In this document: positions 6,918 through 13,188 of the stretch, piece by piece
Position numbering within the stretch: position 1 is the stretch's first letter
Layout of the letters: the number at the start of each line of letters is the position of its first letter
IMG/VR virus record: IMGVR_UViG_3300042691_016826
Span: 1-30,284 of that record
Source of the DNA: a virus
DNA: 30,284 nucleotides
Strand: one strand, 5' to 3'
Position numbers and translations under genes: made by a program
The notes under the pieces: model-generated
Told to the model about the DNA's origin: nothing
The model's input: the letters and a program-made list of their open reading frames with translations, nothing else
The model's database searches: none

Positions 6918-8407
6918 TACTTCCCCGCCTTTGTTGGTAGCTTCCACACGATAGCCTCACAGAAGCTTATCGGTAGCCTTGGTTTTTGCTTTAGGTAGTA
7001 TTCCGGGAATTGGGGGTCACATATATAAGTCACGGACTTGTCCGTCTCTCCCCGCGTAGATCGCCCCGTCTGCTGTATCACTGTCTTAAGTGCCGTTAGC
7101 TCATACTCCTCCCGCCCCCCAGGTAAGGCCAGCCTAAGCCGGACCTCGGGGCTGGACGGATTGCCCCGCTGTAAGGATAGGATAATGTTTACTCGGCACA
7201 GGTCTCCGGGAAGGTCTACCCCCTCCGAGCAGCCGGACGCTAGGAACACGCCCCCCTTAGCCTTGAACACATCAAGCTGTGACTCCTTAGTCTCTGCCGT
7301 ATGCGTTATCAGCCCCGGTATTCGCGCCGACAGTAGAGGGGCTAGCTTGGCTGCTAGCTCGTAGGTTGCATGTATTATCGCGTTCTCGCCCGGGTGCCTC
7401 GCCAGTAGCGCCAAGGCGTGCGTAGCAAGGGCCTCAGGAGGCGTCCGGTAGTTTACCCGCTGTCCTAGCGGGGCGTATACTAGTGGCCGTCTAGCCTTAT
7501 CGATGGGGCTCGGGGAATCGAGGCGTAGGTACTCCCGCCCGGCTGCTAGTAGCTTGACGTCCGTCTCAAGTAATGTGGCACTCATTAGGATTATCTTATG
7601 CGCCCCGAGCATTTGCCGCACTAGAACCGGGGGCGGGAATATCGGCCTGAGATACGTGCTCTCGCTATCCTTACCTCGGTACTTGTCCTGCTCCCGGGTG
7701 ATAACATAGTGCTCGGGGGCGGCGCGGTAGCTTTCAAGCACTAGCTCAATGCTATCTAGCTCCGACCTGTGGCGGATAAATGCCTTAATGTCGGTCTTAG
7801 CTGCCTTTGCCATCAGGTGCTTGACGACCATGGTCTGGCGCTCTAGCCATGCCTCGATATCGACCTGATCTAGGGAATCGGGCTTACCCCACTTATCTAC
7901 AGGGAATCGCTTGCTAGCCAGGGTCTTGAGCATGTCAACTAGCGAGTGCGCCTCGTCTACGATTAGGACCGTAGGCGGTACCGTGTTTGGGTCTCGGTCT
8001 AGGTAAAACATGCTCATAGGGTTAAATATCGTAGGTATTGCCTCTGCTGCTGCGCGTCGGGCCTCTCGATACGGGCATCCGGGACAAGGCTTCATACCTA
8101 AGGACTTGCGGTCGTCGCAGCTGCCAAGCCCCTCGTGACAAGCGTAATGCGTCCGCCCCTTGAGAAAATTAACCTCAGGATACGTGGCGATATATTGACC
8201 CATAAGCAGGTTAGACGGGACGACGATACGCCCCTTGGTTGCCCGCTGTATTACTCGCGCAAGGAATGACTTCCCCACGCCCGTAGGCAGCTGCAACGCG
8301 AGGACGGGGACTTTTGCCCAGTTAGCCGACAGCCAAGCCAGGGCCTCTAATTGCTTAGGCCGCGCCTGCCGCCCCGTCCCGTCTAACGTCTTAAGGTCAA
8401 ACTGCAT
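6917..8407 (-). CDS. XPD/DinG-family Fe-S DNA helicase
   Basis: A 496-residue superfamily 2 helicase. Walker A is LPTGVGKS (Lys46), the DEAH box is IVDEAH (151-154), motif III is ILMSATL, and motif VI is QQTGRSTRG near the C-terminus. Four cysteines between motifs I and II (Cys90, Cys97, Cys108, Cys111) match the 4Fe-4S cluster of XPD and DinG, 5'-3' helicases that act on forks and R-loops. No exonuclease domain is fused. It is the only helicase seen in the block, so it may be the replicative or origin-opening helicase (inference). The start has AAAGG 7 bases upstream and overlaps the HNH gene by 11 bases. Confidence 0.9.
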   Translation of the reverse strand: MQFDLKTLDGTGRQARPKQLEALAWLSANWAKVPVLALQLPTGVGKSFLARVIQRATKGRIVVPSNLLMGQYIATYPEVNFLKGRTHYACHEGLGSCDDRKSLGMKPCPGCPYREARRAAAEAIPTIFNPMSMFYLDRDPNTVPPTVLIVDEAHSLVDMLKTLASKRFPVDKWGKPDSLDQVDIEAWLERQTMVVKHLMAKAAKTDIKAFIRHRSELDSIELVLESYRAAPEHYVITREQDKYRGKDSESTYLRPIFPPPVLVRQMLGAHKIILMSATLLETDVKLLAAGREYLRLDSPSPIDKARRPLVYAPLGQRVNYRTPPEALATHALALLARHPGENAIIHATYELAAKLAPLLSARIPGLITHTAETKESQLDVFKAKGGVFLASGCSEGVDLPGDLCRVNIILSLQRGNPSSPEVRLRLALPGGREEYELTALKTVIQQTGRSTRGETDKSVTYICDPQFPEYYLKQKPRLPISFCEAIVWKLPTKAGK

Positions 8408-8759
8408 TATTTAGCCTTTTGATTGCTTCGCGACGTTCTCTCATGTCCTGCATAGTATGCTCCTTATGGCAGGGCTTACATACGATACGTAAATTCTCAG
8501 GGCCACAAAACATGCGGGCAATAAACATATCCCACGTAAGCTCAGGAGGGGCCAGTTGGCTTCCGGGCGTAGGGCCTACGGGCTCTACGTGGTCAATGTC
8601 AACCTCGTTTCTCTTATATTCCTTATCGCATATCGTACACTTAAACCATACGCGGGGCTTACTTGAGGTAGTGCCGTCCTTCTTAACGTAAGGACGCTCA
8701 AGGCGATCTCGCTTAAGGACTACCTGGAGGACCGGGTGCATGCGCCAAGCCTGTCGCAA
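8397..8759 (-). CDS. HNH endonuclease (probable TTG start)
   Basis: An HNH nuclease with two zinc-knuckle cysteine pairs. Counted from the TTG start, the core is CTIC (Cys41, Cys44), the DIDH element with catalytic His57, ENLR with Asn89, and CKPCHKEH (Cys94, Cys97, His98). HNH proteins in phage replication modules are resolvases, nicking enzymes or free-standing homing nucleases. I prefer TTG 8759, which lies 4 bases after AAGGAG and just behind the primase stop. The same 13 bases (ATAAGGAGCGCCT) serve the small gene at 9576-9785. An upstream ATG at 8864 with a weaker AAAGGA would add 35 basic residues but overlap the primase gene by 97 bases. The family call is firm; the start is uncertain. 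Confidence 0.82.
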   Translation of the reverse strand: MRQAWRMHPVLQVVLKRDRLERPYVKKDGTTSSKPRVWFKCTICDKEYKRNEVDIDHVEPVGPTPGSQLAPPELTWDMFIARMFCGPENLRIVCKPCHKEHTMQDMRERREAIKRLNNAV

Positions 8760-8767
8760 GGCGCTCC

Positions 8768-9601
8768 TTATTTTGGTCCGCTCATTGAAGGGGGGCTTGG
8801 GCTTTTTCGGTACGCCTGGCTCACTGCTAGCTCTACTTCGCTTGGGTTTTTGCTGTTTTGCCATTTCTCATTAATCCTTTGTAGTATTTCGCACGTCCAA
8901 GCGTAGCTTAGGCCCGCGTCCGCGAAGTGTTTGGCAGTAGTCCATAGGCGTGTGTGCCTATTCCCCGGTGCAGGCTCGTCGGCTAGCGAGTGCAGCAGCC
9001 TCCATATACCGGCCTCAAGGTCGTCAACCCCCTCAGCCCCAAACGCAAACATAGGGCCCGCTGGAGGAGTAAGGATAGGTAGCTCTAGCGAAATACCCGG
9101 CACGTCCTTAACGTGGGTCTTCTTACGCTTGGTCTTGGGGTGTACTCGGCCCGGCAGGCTGAGTATCCTGCCATGCTGGTATAGGCTTAGGTCTGCCGCA
9201 ACATCTAGCGCCTCTACCCATACCCGCTGGGAGTATGGTATCGACTGCCCGTAGAGCATTTCGTGGTGAGGTATGGTTACGTGATACCCCTTAGAGCCGG
9301 AGTCAAATACTGAGTAGGCTAGGCCCCGGTAGGATAGCGCGCTTTCTACTGCTTGCAGCTGGTCTGCCCCGTCGTCCAAGTCAAGGGTAAGACGGTCCAC
9401 GTACACGGGGAAGCGGGAGAAGCCAGAGGAGGATCGCGATTCGACTATCTCATGTGCGGCGTCCTCGTCAAACGCATACACGGAAGCGTATCCCGAGTCC
9501 GAGCCCTTGCATATAAGCGTTATCTGGCTCTCGGGCAGCATTACGCCCCTGCGCGACATGGGTGTCTTGCACCACTCACGGTAGAGGGTCACGGTCACCA
9601 C
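8768..9601 (-). CDS. Archaeo-eukaryotic-type (AEP) DNA primase
   Basis: A 277-residue primase-like protein. Motif I is LTLDLDDG (metal ligands Asp74, Asp76), motif II is SGSKGYHVTIP (101-111, His107), and motif III lies near HGRILSLPGRVHPKT (143-157), the layout of AEP or prim-pol proteins. The C-terminal part, with AKHFADAGLSYAWTC and NPSEVELAVSQAYRK, resembles the helical PriCT domain. It should lay down primers for the split family A polymerase. The start is ambiguous: GTG codons at 9601, 9598 and 9592 all overlap the gene upstream, and AGGTGG fits GTG 9592 best. The stop TAA merges into the AAGGAG of the HNH gene. Confidence 0.84.
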   Translation of the reverse strand: MVTVTLYREWCKTPMSRRGVMLPESQITLICKGSDSGYASVYAFDEDAAHEIVESRSSSGFSRFPVYVDRLTLDLDDGADQLQAVESALSYRGLAYSVFDSGSKGYHVTIPHHEMLYGQSIPYSQRVWVEALDVAADLSLYQHGRILSLPGRVHPKTKRKKTHVKDVPGISLELPILTPPAGPMFAFGAEGVDDLEAGIWRLLHSLADEPAPGNRHTRLWTTAKHFADAGLSYAWTCEILQRINEKWQNSKNPSEVELAVSQAYRKSPSPPSMSGPK

Positions 9602-9785
9602 CTACTAAATCAGAGGGGTCTAGCCCCAAGTAGTTCACGAGATCGAACGGCAGGACTTCCTGGAAGTCGGGGGGCCAGTCCTCCCACGGCAGGCGCAGCA
9701 TTATGTATAGAAATTCCTTGGAGTAGCCGTCCAACACGTCAAGGACACGTATGTGACGGGCCTGCCGGTCCTGAAACTTGCACAT
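9576..9785 (-). CDS. Hypothetical small protein
   Basis: A 69-residue acidic protein starting MCKFQDRQARHIRVLDVLDG, with a Pro/Trp-rich middle (RLPWEDWPPDFQEVLPF). No known family is recognised. AAGGAG lies 5 bases before the ATG and the 3' end overlaps the primase gene by 26 bases, both signs of a real gene coupled to primase translation. No signal peptide or membrane helix is visible. It could be a primase partner, but only position suggests that. Confidence 0.6.
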   Translation of the reverse strand: MCKFQDRQARHIRVLDVLDGYSKEFLYIMLRLPWEDWPPDFQEVLPFDLVNYLGLDPSDLVGGDRDPLP

Positions 9786-9919
9786 AGGCGCTCCTTATGT
9801 GGGCCGTTTAAAGACTTGCCCAGGTCTCGTTCGACGGGATCACTTACTTTCGCGTGTGCCAGTGCCCCGCAGTAAGTAGGGTCTCTCCATGAGAGTCTGG
9901 CTTCCCTCCGTCGGTTCTC
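9786..9919. promoter_or_regulatory. Gap in the leftward operon with two possible stem-loops
   Basis: At 134 bp this is the longest non-coding gap in the leftward block. It carries a perfect 7-bp inverted repeat, ACTTACT at 9842-9848 with AGTAAGT at 9871-9877 (22-base loop), and a short hairpin, CTCTC-CAT-GAGAG, at 9883-9895. Neither is followed by a T run on either strand, so a rho-independent terminator is unlikely. Read leftward, the structures lie between the single-strand-binding-like gene and the small gene before the primase, where an internal promoter, mRNA processing site or protein site could divide the operon. No convincing -35/-10 pair was found. Confidence 0.35.
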
Positions 9920-10585
9920 TTACCAGTCGTCACTTTCAGGCTTCGCGTCCGGTGCTGGTGCGACCTTAACCGGGGTAAACTTAATGATACCCGCAAATCC
10001 CGTCTTAATGCCCATGCCGTCAGCTGCCGCTTTAGCTGAGGCGGCGTCCGGGAACGTCATCGGTTCCCCGCCCTCGTCCAGCACCGGCTTGTCTCTTGCC
10101 TTAATGATGCGGTACTCGGTCTCGCCTACGCGATCTACGTAAGGGCCGTCGTATCCGATATCGGCATTGAGCTTAAGGCCTACAAGGGTATCCTTGGGGG
10201 CGCTAAAGAATTTAGGGACGACCTTGCCGAGGTTCGTCGCGACGACTGGACTGCCGATGGCGGCCATAAACTCGGCAAACTTCTTAAACACAAAGAACGT
10301 GTTTTTCTTACCGAACGTAACCTTGGACGTCGGGACTTGCAGCCAGTACTTAGTCTTGCGGTCATCGACGCCTTGAAGCTCCAGGGCCACGTTGAACCAC
10401 GTCTCGTCGCCTGTGCAGTAGATCGACTGCGTGTCCTTGTTGGCGTGGAAGTCCGCCGACACAATCTTGAGATCATAGTTACCGGGCTCAAAATACTTGC
10501 CGCCCTGCTTCTCCAATTCGCCTTGGAGTGCCTCGTCGGTCAGGCCGATACTCTTAGCGTTGAGATTAAACTTAGGTGCTTCCAT
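9920..10585 (-). CDS. Putative single-stranded DNA-binding protein (DUF669-like)
   Basis: A 221-residue protein that looks beta-rich in the middle (GNYDLKIVSADFHAN, WFNVALELQGVDD, KTKYWLQVPTSKV) and ends in an acidic tail with a terminal aromatic residue (KPESDDW). Such a tail is the hallmark of functional SSB analogues: bacterial SSB ends in acidic residues plus Phe, and T7 gp2.5 ends similarly. Proteins of this general type lie near Sak4-like ATPases in many phages. The start has GAGGACC upstream. No OB-fold motif can be proven by eye, so the role is inferred from the tail, the size and the replication context. Confidence 0.6.
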   Translation of the reverse strand: MEAPKFNLNAKSIGLTDEALQGELEKQGGKYFEPGNYDLKIVSADFHANKDTQSIYCTGDETWFNVALELQGVDDRKTKYWLQVPTSKVTFGKKNTFFVFKKFAEFMAAIGSPVVATNLGKVVPKFFSAPKDTLVGLKLNADIGYDGPYVDRVGETEYRIIKARDKPVLDEGGEPMTFPDAASAKAAADGMGIKTGFAGIIKFTPVKVAPAPDAKPESDDW

Positions 10586-10632
10586 TGCTCAGGTCCTCGC
10601 TTAGGGTTAAGATAAGGTCTACTAGCTGGCTC

Positions 10633-11523
10633 TTAGTCAACGTCCTTAACGTCCTGCGATTCAGAGGACGTGCGGGCTTTGTCGGGTCGTTTCGGTTTAC
10701 TAGCACTAGGCTTTTTCGGCTTGTAGACGTGGGCGGCGGGCTCGGGTCTACTTGGGGCGGTAAGGGTGGCGTATCGGGCGGCATCTAAAAACTCCTCCGT
10801 GCTTGGGGTATCGGCGTCGTACTTAGCGCACGCGTCCTTGAATACGCACATGCGGCAGGGGCCTCCGAAGGCCTGGTCCCATTTGTCCGGCCTGCTGCCG
10901 ACCGAGTTGGCTGCAAGTACTGCCGCTGCTGCCTGCCTGTGTGCCAGGGCGTCCTGGACCGCGTACCCCGAGGCAATCTTGTCAACCAAGATCATGCCGT
11001 GGTCGTCGATCTCGATTTTAAACTCCCGGCCTTCGCAGTGACGAAACGTGGCCTGCTCTAGGTCGTATTCGTAGTAGCCGACTACCAGCTTACCGCGTGG
11101 GATTTCTGTGGCAATCATGTACGATACAAGCTGCGCCAGTTGGTTTAGTTTTACCAGGCCCTTACGTATAACCGACAGGCGGGTATCCTTGCTGATAGTG
11201 CCCTTGGTCTCTACGATAACCGGACCAACCGCGTATTGCTCAAGCACGTCAATACGTCCGCTGTACGTAACTCCCGGCACTCCCGGAATCTCGCGCCTGA
11301 CCGGCACTTCCCGCTCATAGGATAGCAGGTGAGGATTGCCGCCCTGCTGCCCTTCATACCATGCCTCATGCGCCGCGCCTACGTCCGCATATACCTGCGG
11401 GAAGCTCTCGCGAATACCGTGGGCCGATATCAGGATTGCCCGTAGGCATCCCGAGGAGTACTGCGTAAGTACCGTTTCGCCCCACATGAAGGCAGCTTGC
11501 GACGGATAGATCGACTTACGCAT
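10633..11523 (-). CDS. PD-(D/E)XK nuclease, Cas4/RecB-like with Fe-S cluster
   Basis: A 296-residue nuclease. The catalytic core has GAAHE (His52), YSGRIDVLE (Asp92), VIVETKG (Glu105, Lys107) and NQLAQLVSYM (Gln128, Gln131, Tyr135), the RecB-family layout. Cys26 at the N-terminus and GPCRMCVFKDAC near the C-terminus (Cys223, Cys226, Cys232) match the four-cysteine 4Fe-4S staple of Cas4 and AddB. Relatives are DNA exonucleases that make single-stranded tails, which would feed the Sak4-like and SSB-like proteins of the same operon. The last 45 residues are a disordered Pro/Lys/Ser-rich tail. The start ATG overlaps the upstream gene by 8 bases, with AAGGCGG in front. No Cas genes or CRISPR array are nearby, so a CRISPR role is not indicated. 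Confidence 0.87.
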   Translation of the reverse strand: MRKSIYPSQAAFMWGETVLTQYSSGCLRAILISAHGIRESFPQVYADVGAAHEAWYEGQQGGNPHLLSYEREVPVRREIPGVPGVTYSGRIDVLEQYAVGPVIVETKGTISKDTRLSVIRKGLVKLNQLAQLVSYMIATEIPRGKLVVGYYEYDLEQATFRHCEGREFKIEIDDHGMILVDKIASGYAVQDALAHRQAAAAVLAANSVGSRPDKWDQAFGGPCRMCVFKDACAKYDADTPSTEEFLDAARYATLTAPSRPEPAAHVYKPKKPSASKPKRPDKARTSSESQDVKDVD

Positions 11524-11860
11524 TAGTGTCCGCCTTGTATCGGTCGTCTTCGCCTAATTCGCTTGAGATGTGCGCCATAAGAAACATAAGGCAGCAGATG
11601 GCATGTGCGATATGAGACAGGCCCGATTCAGGGTCCTTGTCCTCCCCTCCAAGCCAGGCATATACGTGGCGCAAACACGCCCCCGCCAATCTACGCCAAT
11701 GGAAGCCCTTGCGCCAGTTATCGGCAGCATACTTAACTCGGCCAAAATCCAAGACTTTTGCCACCTCTACCATGGCCTCGTGTGGGATAAGGTCCATAGG
11801 GGGCTTGTTGCTATCAAACTTGACCGCCTTGAACCTGATGTCTGCTTCGGTGTCTGCCAT
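11516..11860 (-). CDS. dATP/dGTP diphosphohydrolase-like protein (DUF5664)
   Basis: A 114-residue alpha-helical protein with the family pattern FDSNKPPMDLIPHEAM (15-30), then VLDFGRVKYAADNWRKG, then LRHVYAWLGGEDKDPESG and LSHIAHAICCLMFL. This pattern is known from phage proteins annotated as dATP/dGTP diphosphohydrolase N-terminal domain and is related to MazG-fold enzymes. The expected role is hydrolysis of purine dNTPs to shape the nucleotide pool. A strong GGAGGTGAG precedes the ATG, and the 3' end overlaps the nuclease gene by 8 bases. Family recognition is good; the true substrate is not established by sequence. Confidence 0.8.
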   Translation of the reverse strand: MADTEADIRFKAVKFDSNKPPMDLIPHEAMVEVAKVLDFGRVKYAADNWRKGFHWRRLAGACLRHVYAWLGGEDKDPESGLSHIAHAICCLMFLMAHISSELGEDDRYKADTNA

Positions 11861-11878
11861 TTCTCACCTCCGGTTTTC

Positions 11879-12571
11879 TTATCGGACTTCCATTTGAAAA
11901 CTTGACCTGGCTAGCGATGGTTTTCTACGTCGCAATCCCGCCAGCGGTATCCACGCCCAAGTGGTGCTTGCTCCTGGCCCGTCTTTGCCTCTACGTGCTG
12001 GGCGGTCTGCCTCGATCAGGTAATCCCCGGTCCACTGCCGGTACGCCCGCACTATCCCGGTACGGTCCTTGAGGTAGTGCGCGGGCAGGCAGATGACCAC
12101 CTTATGCCCTGGCATGAGGCCCTCGGGACTGGTCCCGTATGGCTCAAATTGGCTATCCTCAGCAGTACCGTCTAGAAGCCCCGCTAAGGCCTCTTCCGGG
12201 CTCGCTGGAGGTGCGGGCATATAATCTGCCGCCGAGTACTTAGGAGCGCGTATAGACGGCTTTACGGCAGGCCCTGAGGGTCCCACGGTTAGAGGCACCC
12301 CCTCGTCTTGTGCGACGACCGTTTCATAGGCAACCCGCTTAAGGTTGTGGGTTAGGTCGGTGCGTTCGGCGTAGGCAGCGGCATTGACGTCCGACTGCCA
12401 CGCCTTGGCTTTTGCGTGGTCGCCTGTTAACGCCGTCTGGGCCTCGAACAGGTTGCTGTACTCAGCGTCCAGGAACACCTCCATGTACTCCCGCTCCGCC
12501 TCGGGTAGGTCCCGTAGGTAGGGGGTATCCTTACGGGCATCCCGCCGTCTCTTTCTGCCGCCGATACTCAC
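11879..12571 (-). CDS. Conserved phage protein of unknown function with KOW/SH3-like C-terminus
   Basis: A 230-residue protein, first gene of the leftward operon, starting at GTG 12571 with GGGGTG 6 bases upstream. The N-terminus is strongly basic (RKRRRDARK), followed by an acidic helical stretch (DLPEAEREYMEVFLDAEY) of a kind found in several phage proteins of unknown role. A Pro/Ala-rich linker leads to a beta-rich C-terminal region at about 155-190 (GHKVVICLPAHYLKDRTGIV), which resembles a KOW or SH3-like fold, a type that often binds RNA or RNA polymerase. Being promoter-proximal to the A/T island, it could be an early regulator or an origin factor; that is inference from position. Confidence 0.65.
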   Translation of the reverse strand: MSIGGRKRRRDARKDTPYLRDLPEAEREYMEVFLDAEYSNLFEAQTALTGDHAKAKAWQSDVNAAAYAERTDLTHNLKRVAYETVVAQDEGVPLTVGPSGPAVKPSIRAPKYSAADYMPAPPASPEEALAGLLDGTAEDSQFEPYGTSPEGLMPGHKVVICLPAHYLKDRTGIVRAYRQWTGDYLIEADRPARRGKDGPGASTTWAWIPLAGLRRRKPSLARSSFQMEVR

Positions 12572-12665
12572 ATCGTCACCCCATCAGTTAGGCCCCGCTG
12601 GGGCGTTGAACAGCTTATCGGCACCTCGCGCAGAACCTTTACGTACGTCTCCTGATTCTACTTAG

Positions 12666-12687
12666 GTTAATATCTAAAGTATGAGAG
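12666..12687 (+). repeat. Direct repeat, left copy, flanking the A/T island
   Basis: The pattern is GTTAA, two bases, TCTA, one base, AGTATGAGAG. It matches the copy at 12834-12855 in 19 of 22 positions and in the same orientation, with start points 168 bp apart. It sits on the side of the leftward operon. It may be a binding site for a replication initiator or transcription factor. Confidence 0.7.
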
Positions 12688-12766
12688 GACAAAGGTTTTT
12701 ATAATATATAATATACTATATACTAAATATACTAATATTAGTACTGTATACTAATATACTAATAAT

Positions 12767-12796
12767 ATTATACTATATATTACTACTATAAGACAA
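12767..12796 (-). promoter_or_regulatory. Possible sigma70-type promoter for the leftward operon
   Basis: On the minus strand TTGTCT (12796-12791) is followed after 18 bases by TATAAT (12772-12767). The -10 box is perfect and the -35 box matches TTGACA in four of six positions. A TATAAT is easily found by chance in so A/T-rich a stretch, so the -35 element and the location ahead of the leftward genes carry most of the weight. Confidence 0.35.
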
Positions 12797-12833
12797 GTAT
12801 AATAATACTATATACTTATAAGATACTACTAGA

Positions 12834-12855
12834 GTTAACCTCTATAGTATGAGAG
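12834..12855 (+). repeat. Direct repeat, right copy, flanking the A/T island
   Basis: The pattern is GTTAA, CC, TCTA, T, AGTATGAGAG, the partner of the repeat at 12666-12687 with three mismatches. It starts with the palindrome GTTAAC and is followed by AGG. It lies between the A/T island and the rightward operon, about 75 bp before the first start codon. Confidence 0.7.
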
Positions 12856-12930
12856 AGGCTTATTTGCGCTCCTCCGGGGAACCGGCACCCCCGCAAAAAC
12901 CGGACCTAACGTTTAACCGAGGAGCCCGTT

Positions 12931-13188
12931 ATGCCGAATAACGTTGAGGCGTGGCTCTCGGAATACGTTAATTCCGTTAATTTCTCTAATAAGTTAGAGT
13001 GTGATATAGACTTACTAGATAAGCCCGCCGACCGCGTGCGCGTCCGGCTTGAATTACTTAGCTACATCGTCCCGAAGGTCAAAGGCATTGACCCAATACC
13101 TGCGGACACAGATCGCACTATTGAGGTTATTTTTCAAGAGGATAAAGGCAATGAGACACATAGTGAGTCTCCTGCCGTTCCAGTATGA
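12931..13188 (+). CDS. Putative terminase small subunit
   Basis: An 85-residue protein directly before, and overlapping by 38 bases, the large terminase gene. GAGGAG lies 7 bases upstream of the ATG. The stretch DKPADRVRVRLELLSYIVPK (residues 31-50) resembles the helical segment near the end of many phage small terminase subunits, which binds pac or cos DNA and stimulates the large subunit. The protein is short for a small subunit (commonly 120-200 residues) and no DNA-binding helix-turn-helix is evident, so it could be a reduced version. The call rests mainly on position plus that segment. Confidence 0.6.
   Translation: MPNNVEAWLSEYVNSVNFSNKLECDIDLLDKPADRVRVRLELLSYIVPKVKGIDPIPADTDRTIEVIFQEDKGNETHSESPAVPV

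Larger units (their letters stand above)
12572..12930. other. Divergent intergenic region, candidate replication origin and promoter region
   Basis: These 359 bp separate the leftward and rightward blocks and hold no credible gene. The centre (about 12689-12833) is almost pure A/T, in sharp contrast to the GC-rich surroundings, and is flanked by two near-identical 22-bp direct repeats. Inside are several TATAAT-like hexamers in both orientations, a perfect 14-bp palindrome (12730-12743) and three ACTAATA motifs. The left shoulder has a GC palindrome-like CCCCGCTGGGG, and the right shoulder has CGGGG and CCCCG arms (about 12878-12895) ahead of the first rightward gene. An easily melted tract flanked by repeats is the usual build of a replication origin, and both operons must start here. 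No function was tested. Confidence 0.6.

Noticed and set aside
10572-10784. 70-residue Pro-rich frame on the minus strand overlapping the Cas4-like nuclease gene
   Set aside because: Its first two thirds lie in the nuclease gene's low-complexity 3' end and no ribosome binding site precedes the ATG. A 22-residue version from a TTG near 10640 (ending LTLSEDLSNGST) is possible by coupling, but cannot be supported from sequence alone.
11516-11860. Z-genome (2-aminoadenine) phage
   Set aside because: The diphosphohydrolase-like gene and a family A polymerase are reminiscent, but no PurZ-like or DatZ-like gene occurs in the window, and the dATP/dGTP diphosphohydrolase family is widespread in ordinary phages.
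12689-12833. CRISPR array or tandem repeat in the A/T island
   Set aside because: No regular repeat-spacer spacing; repeats of ACTAATA are short and irregular.
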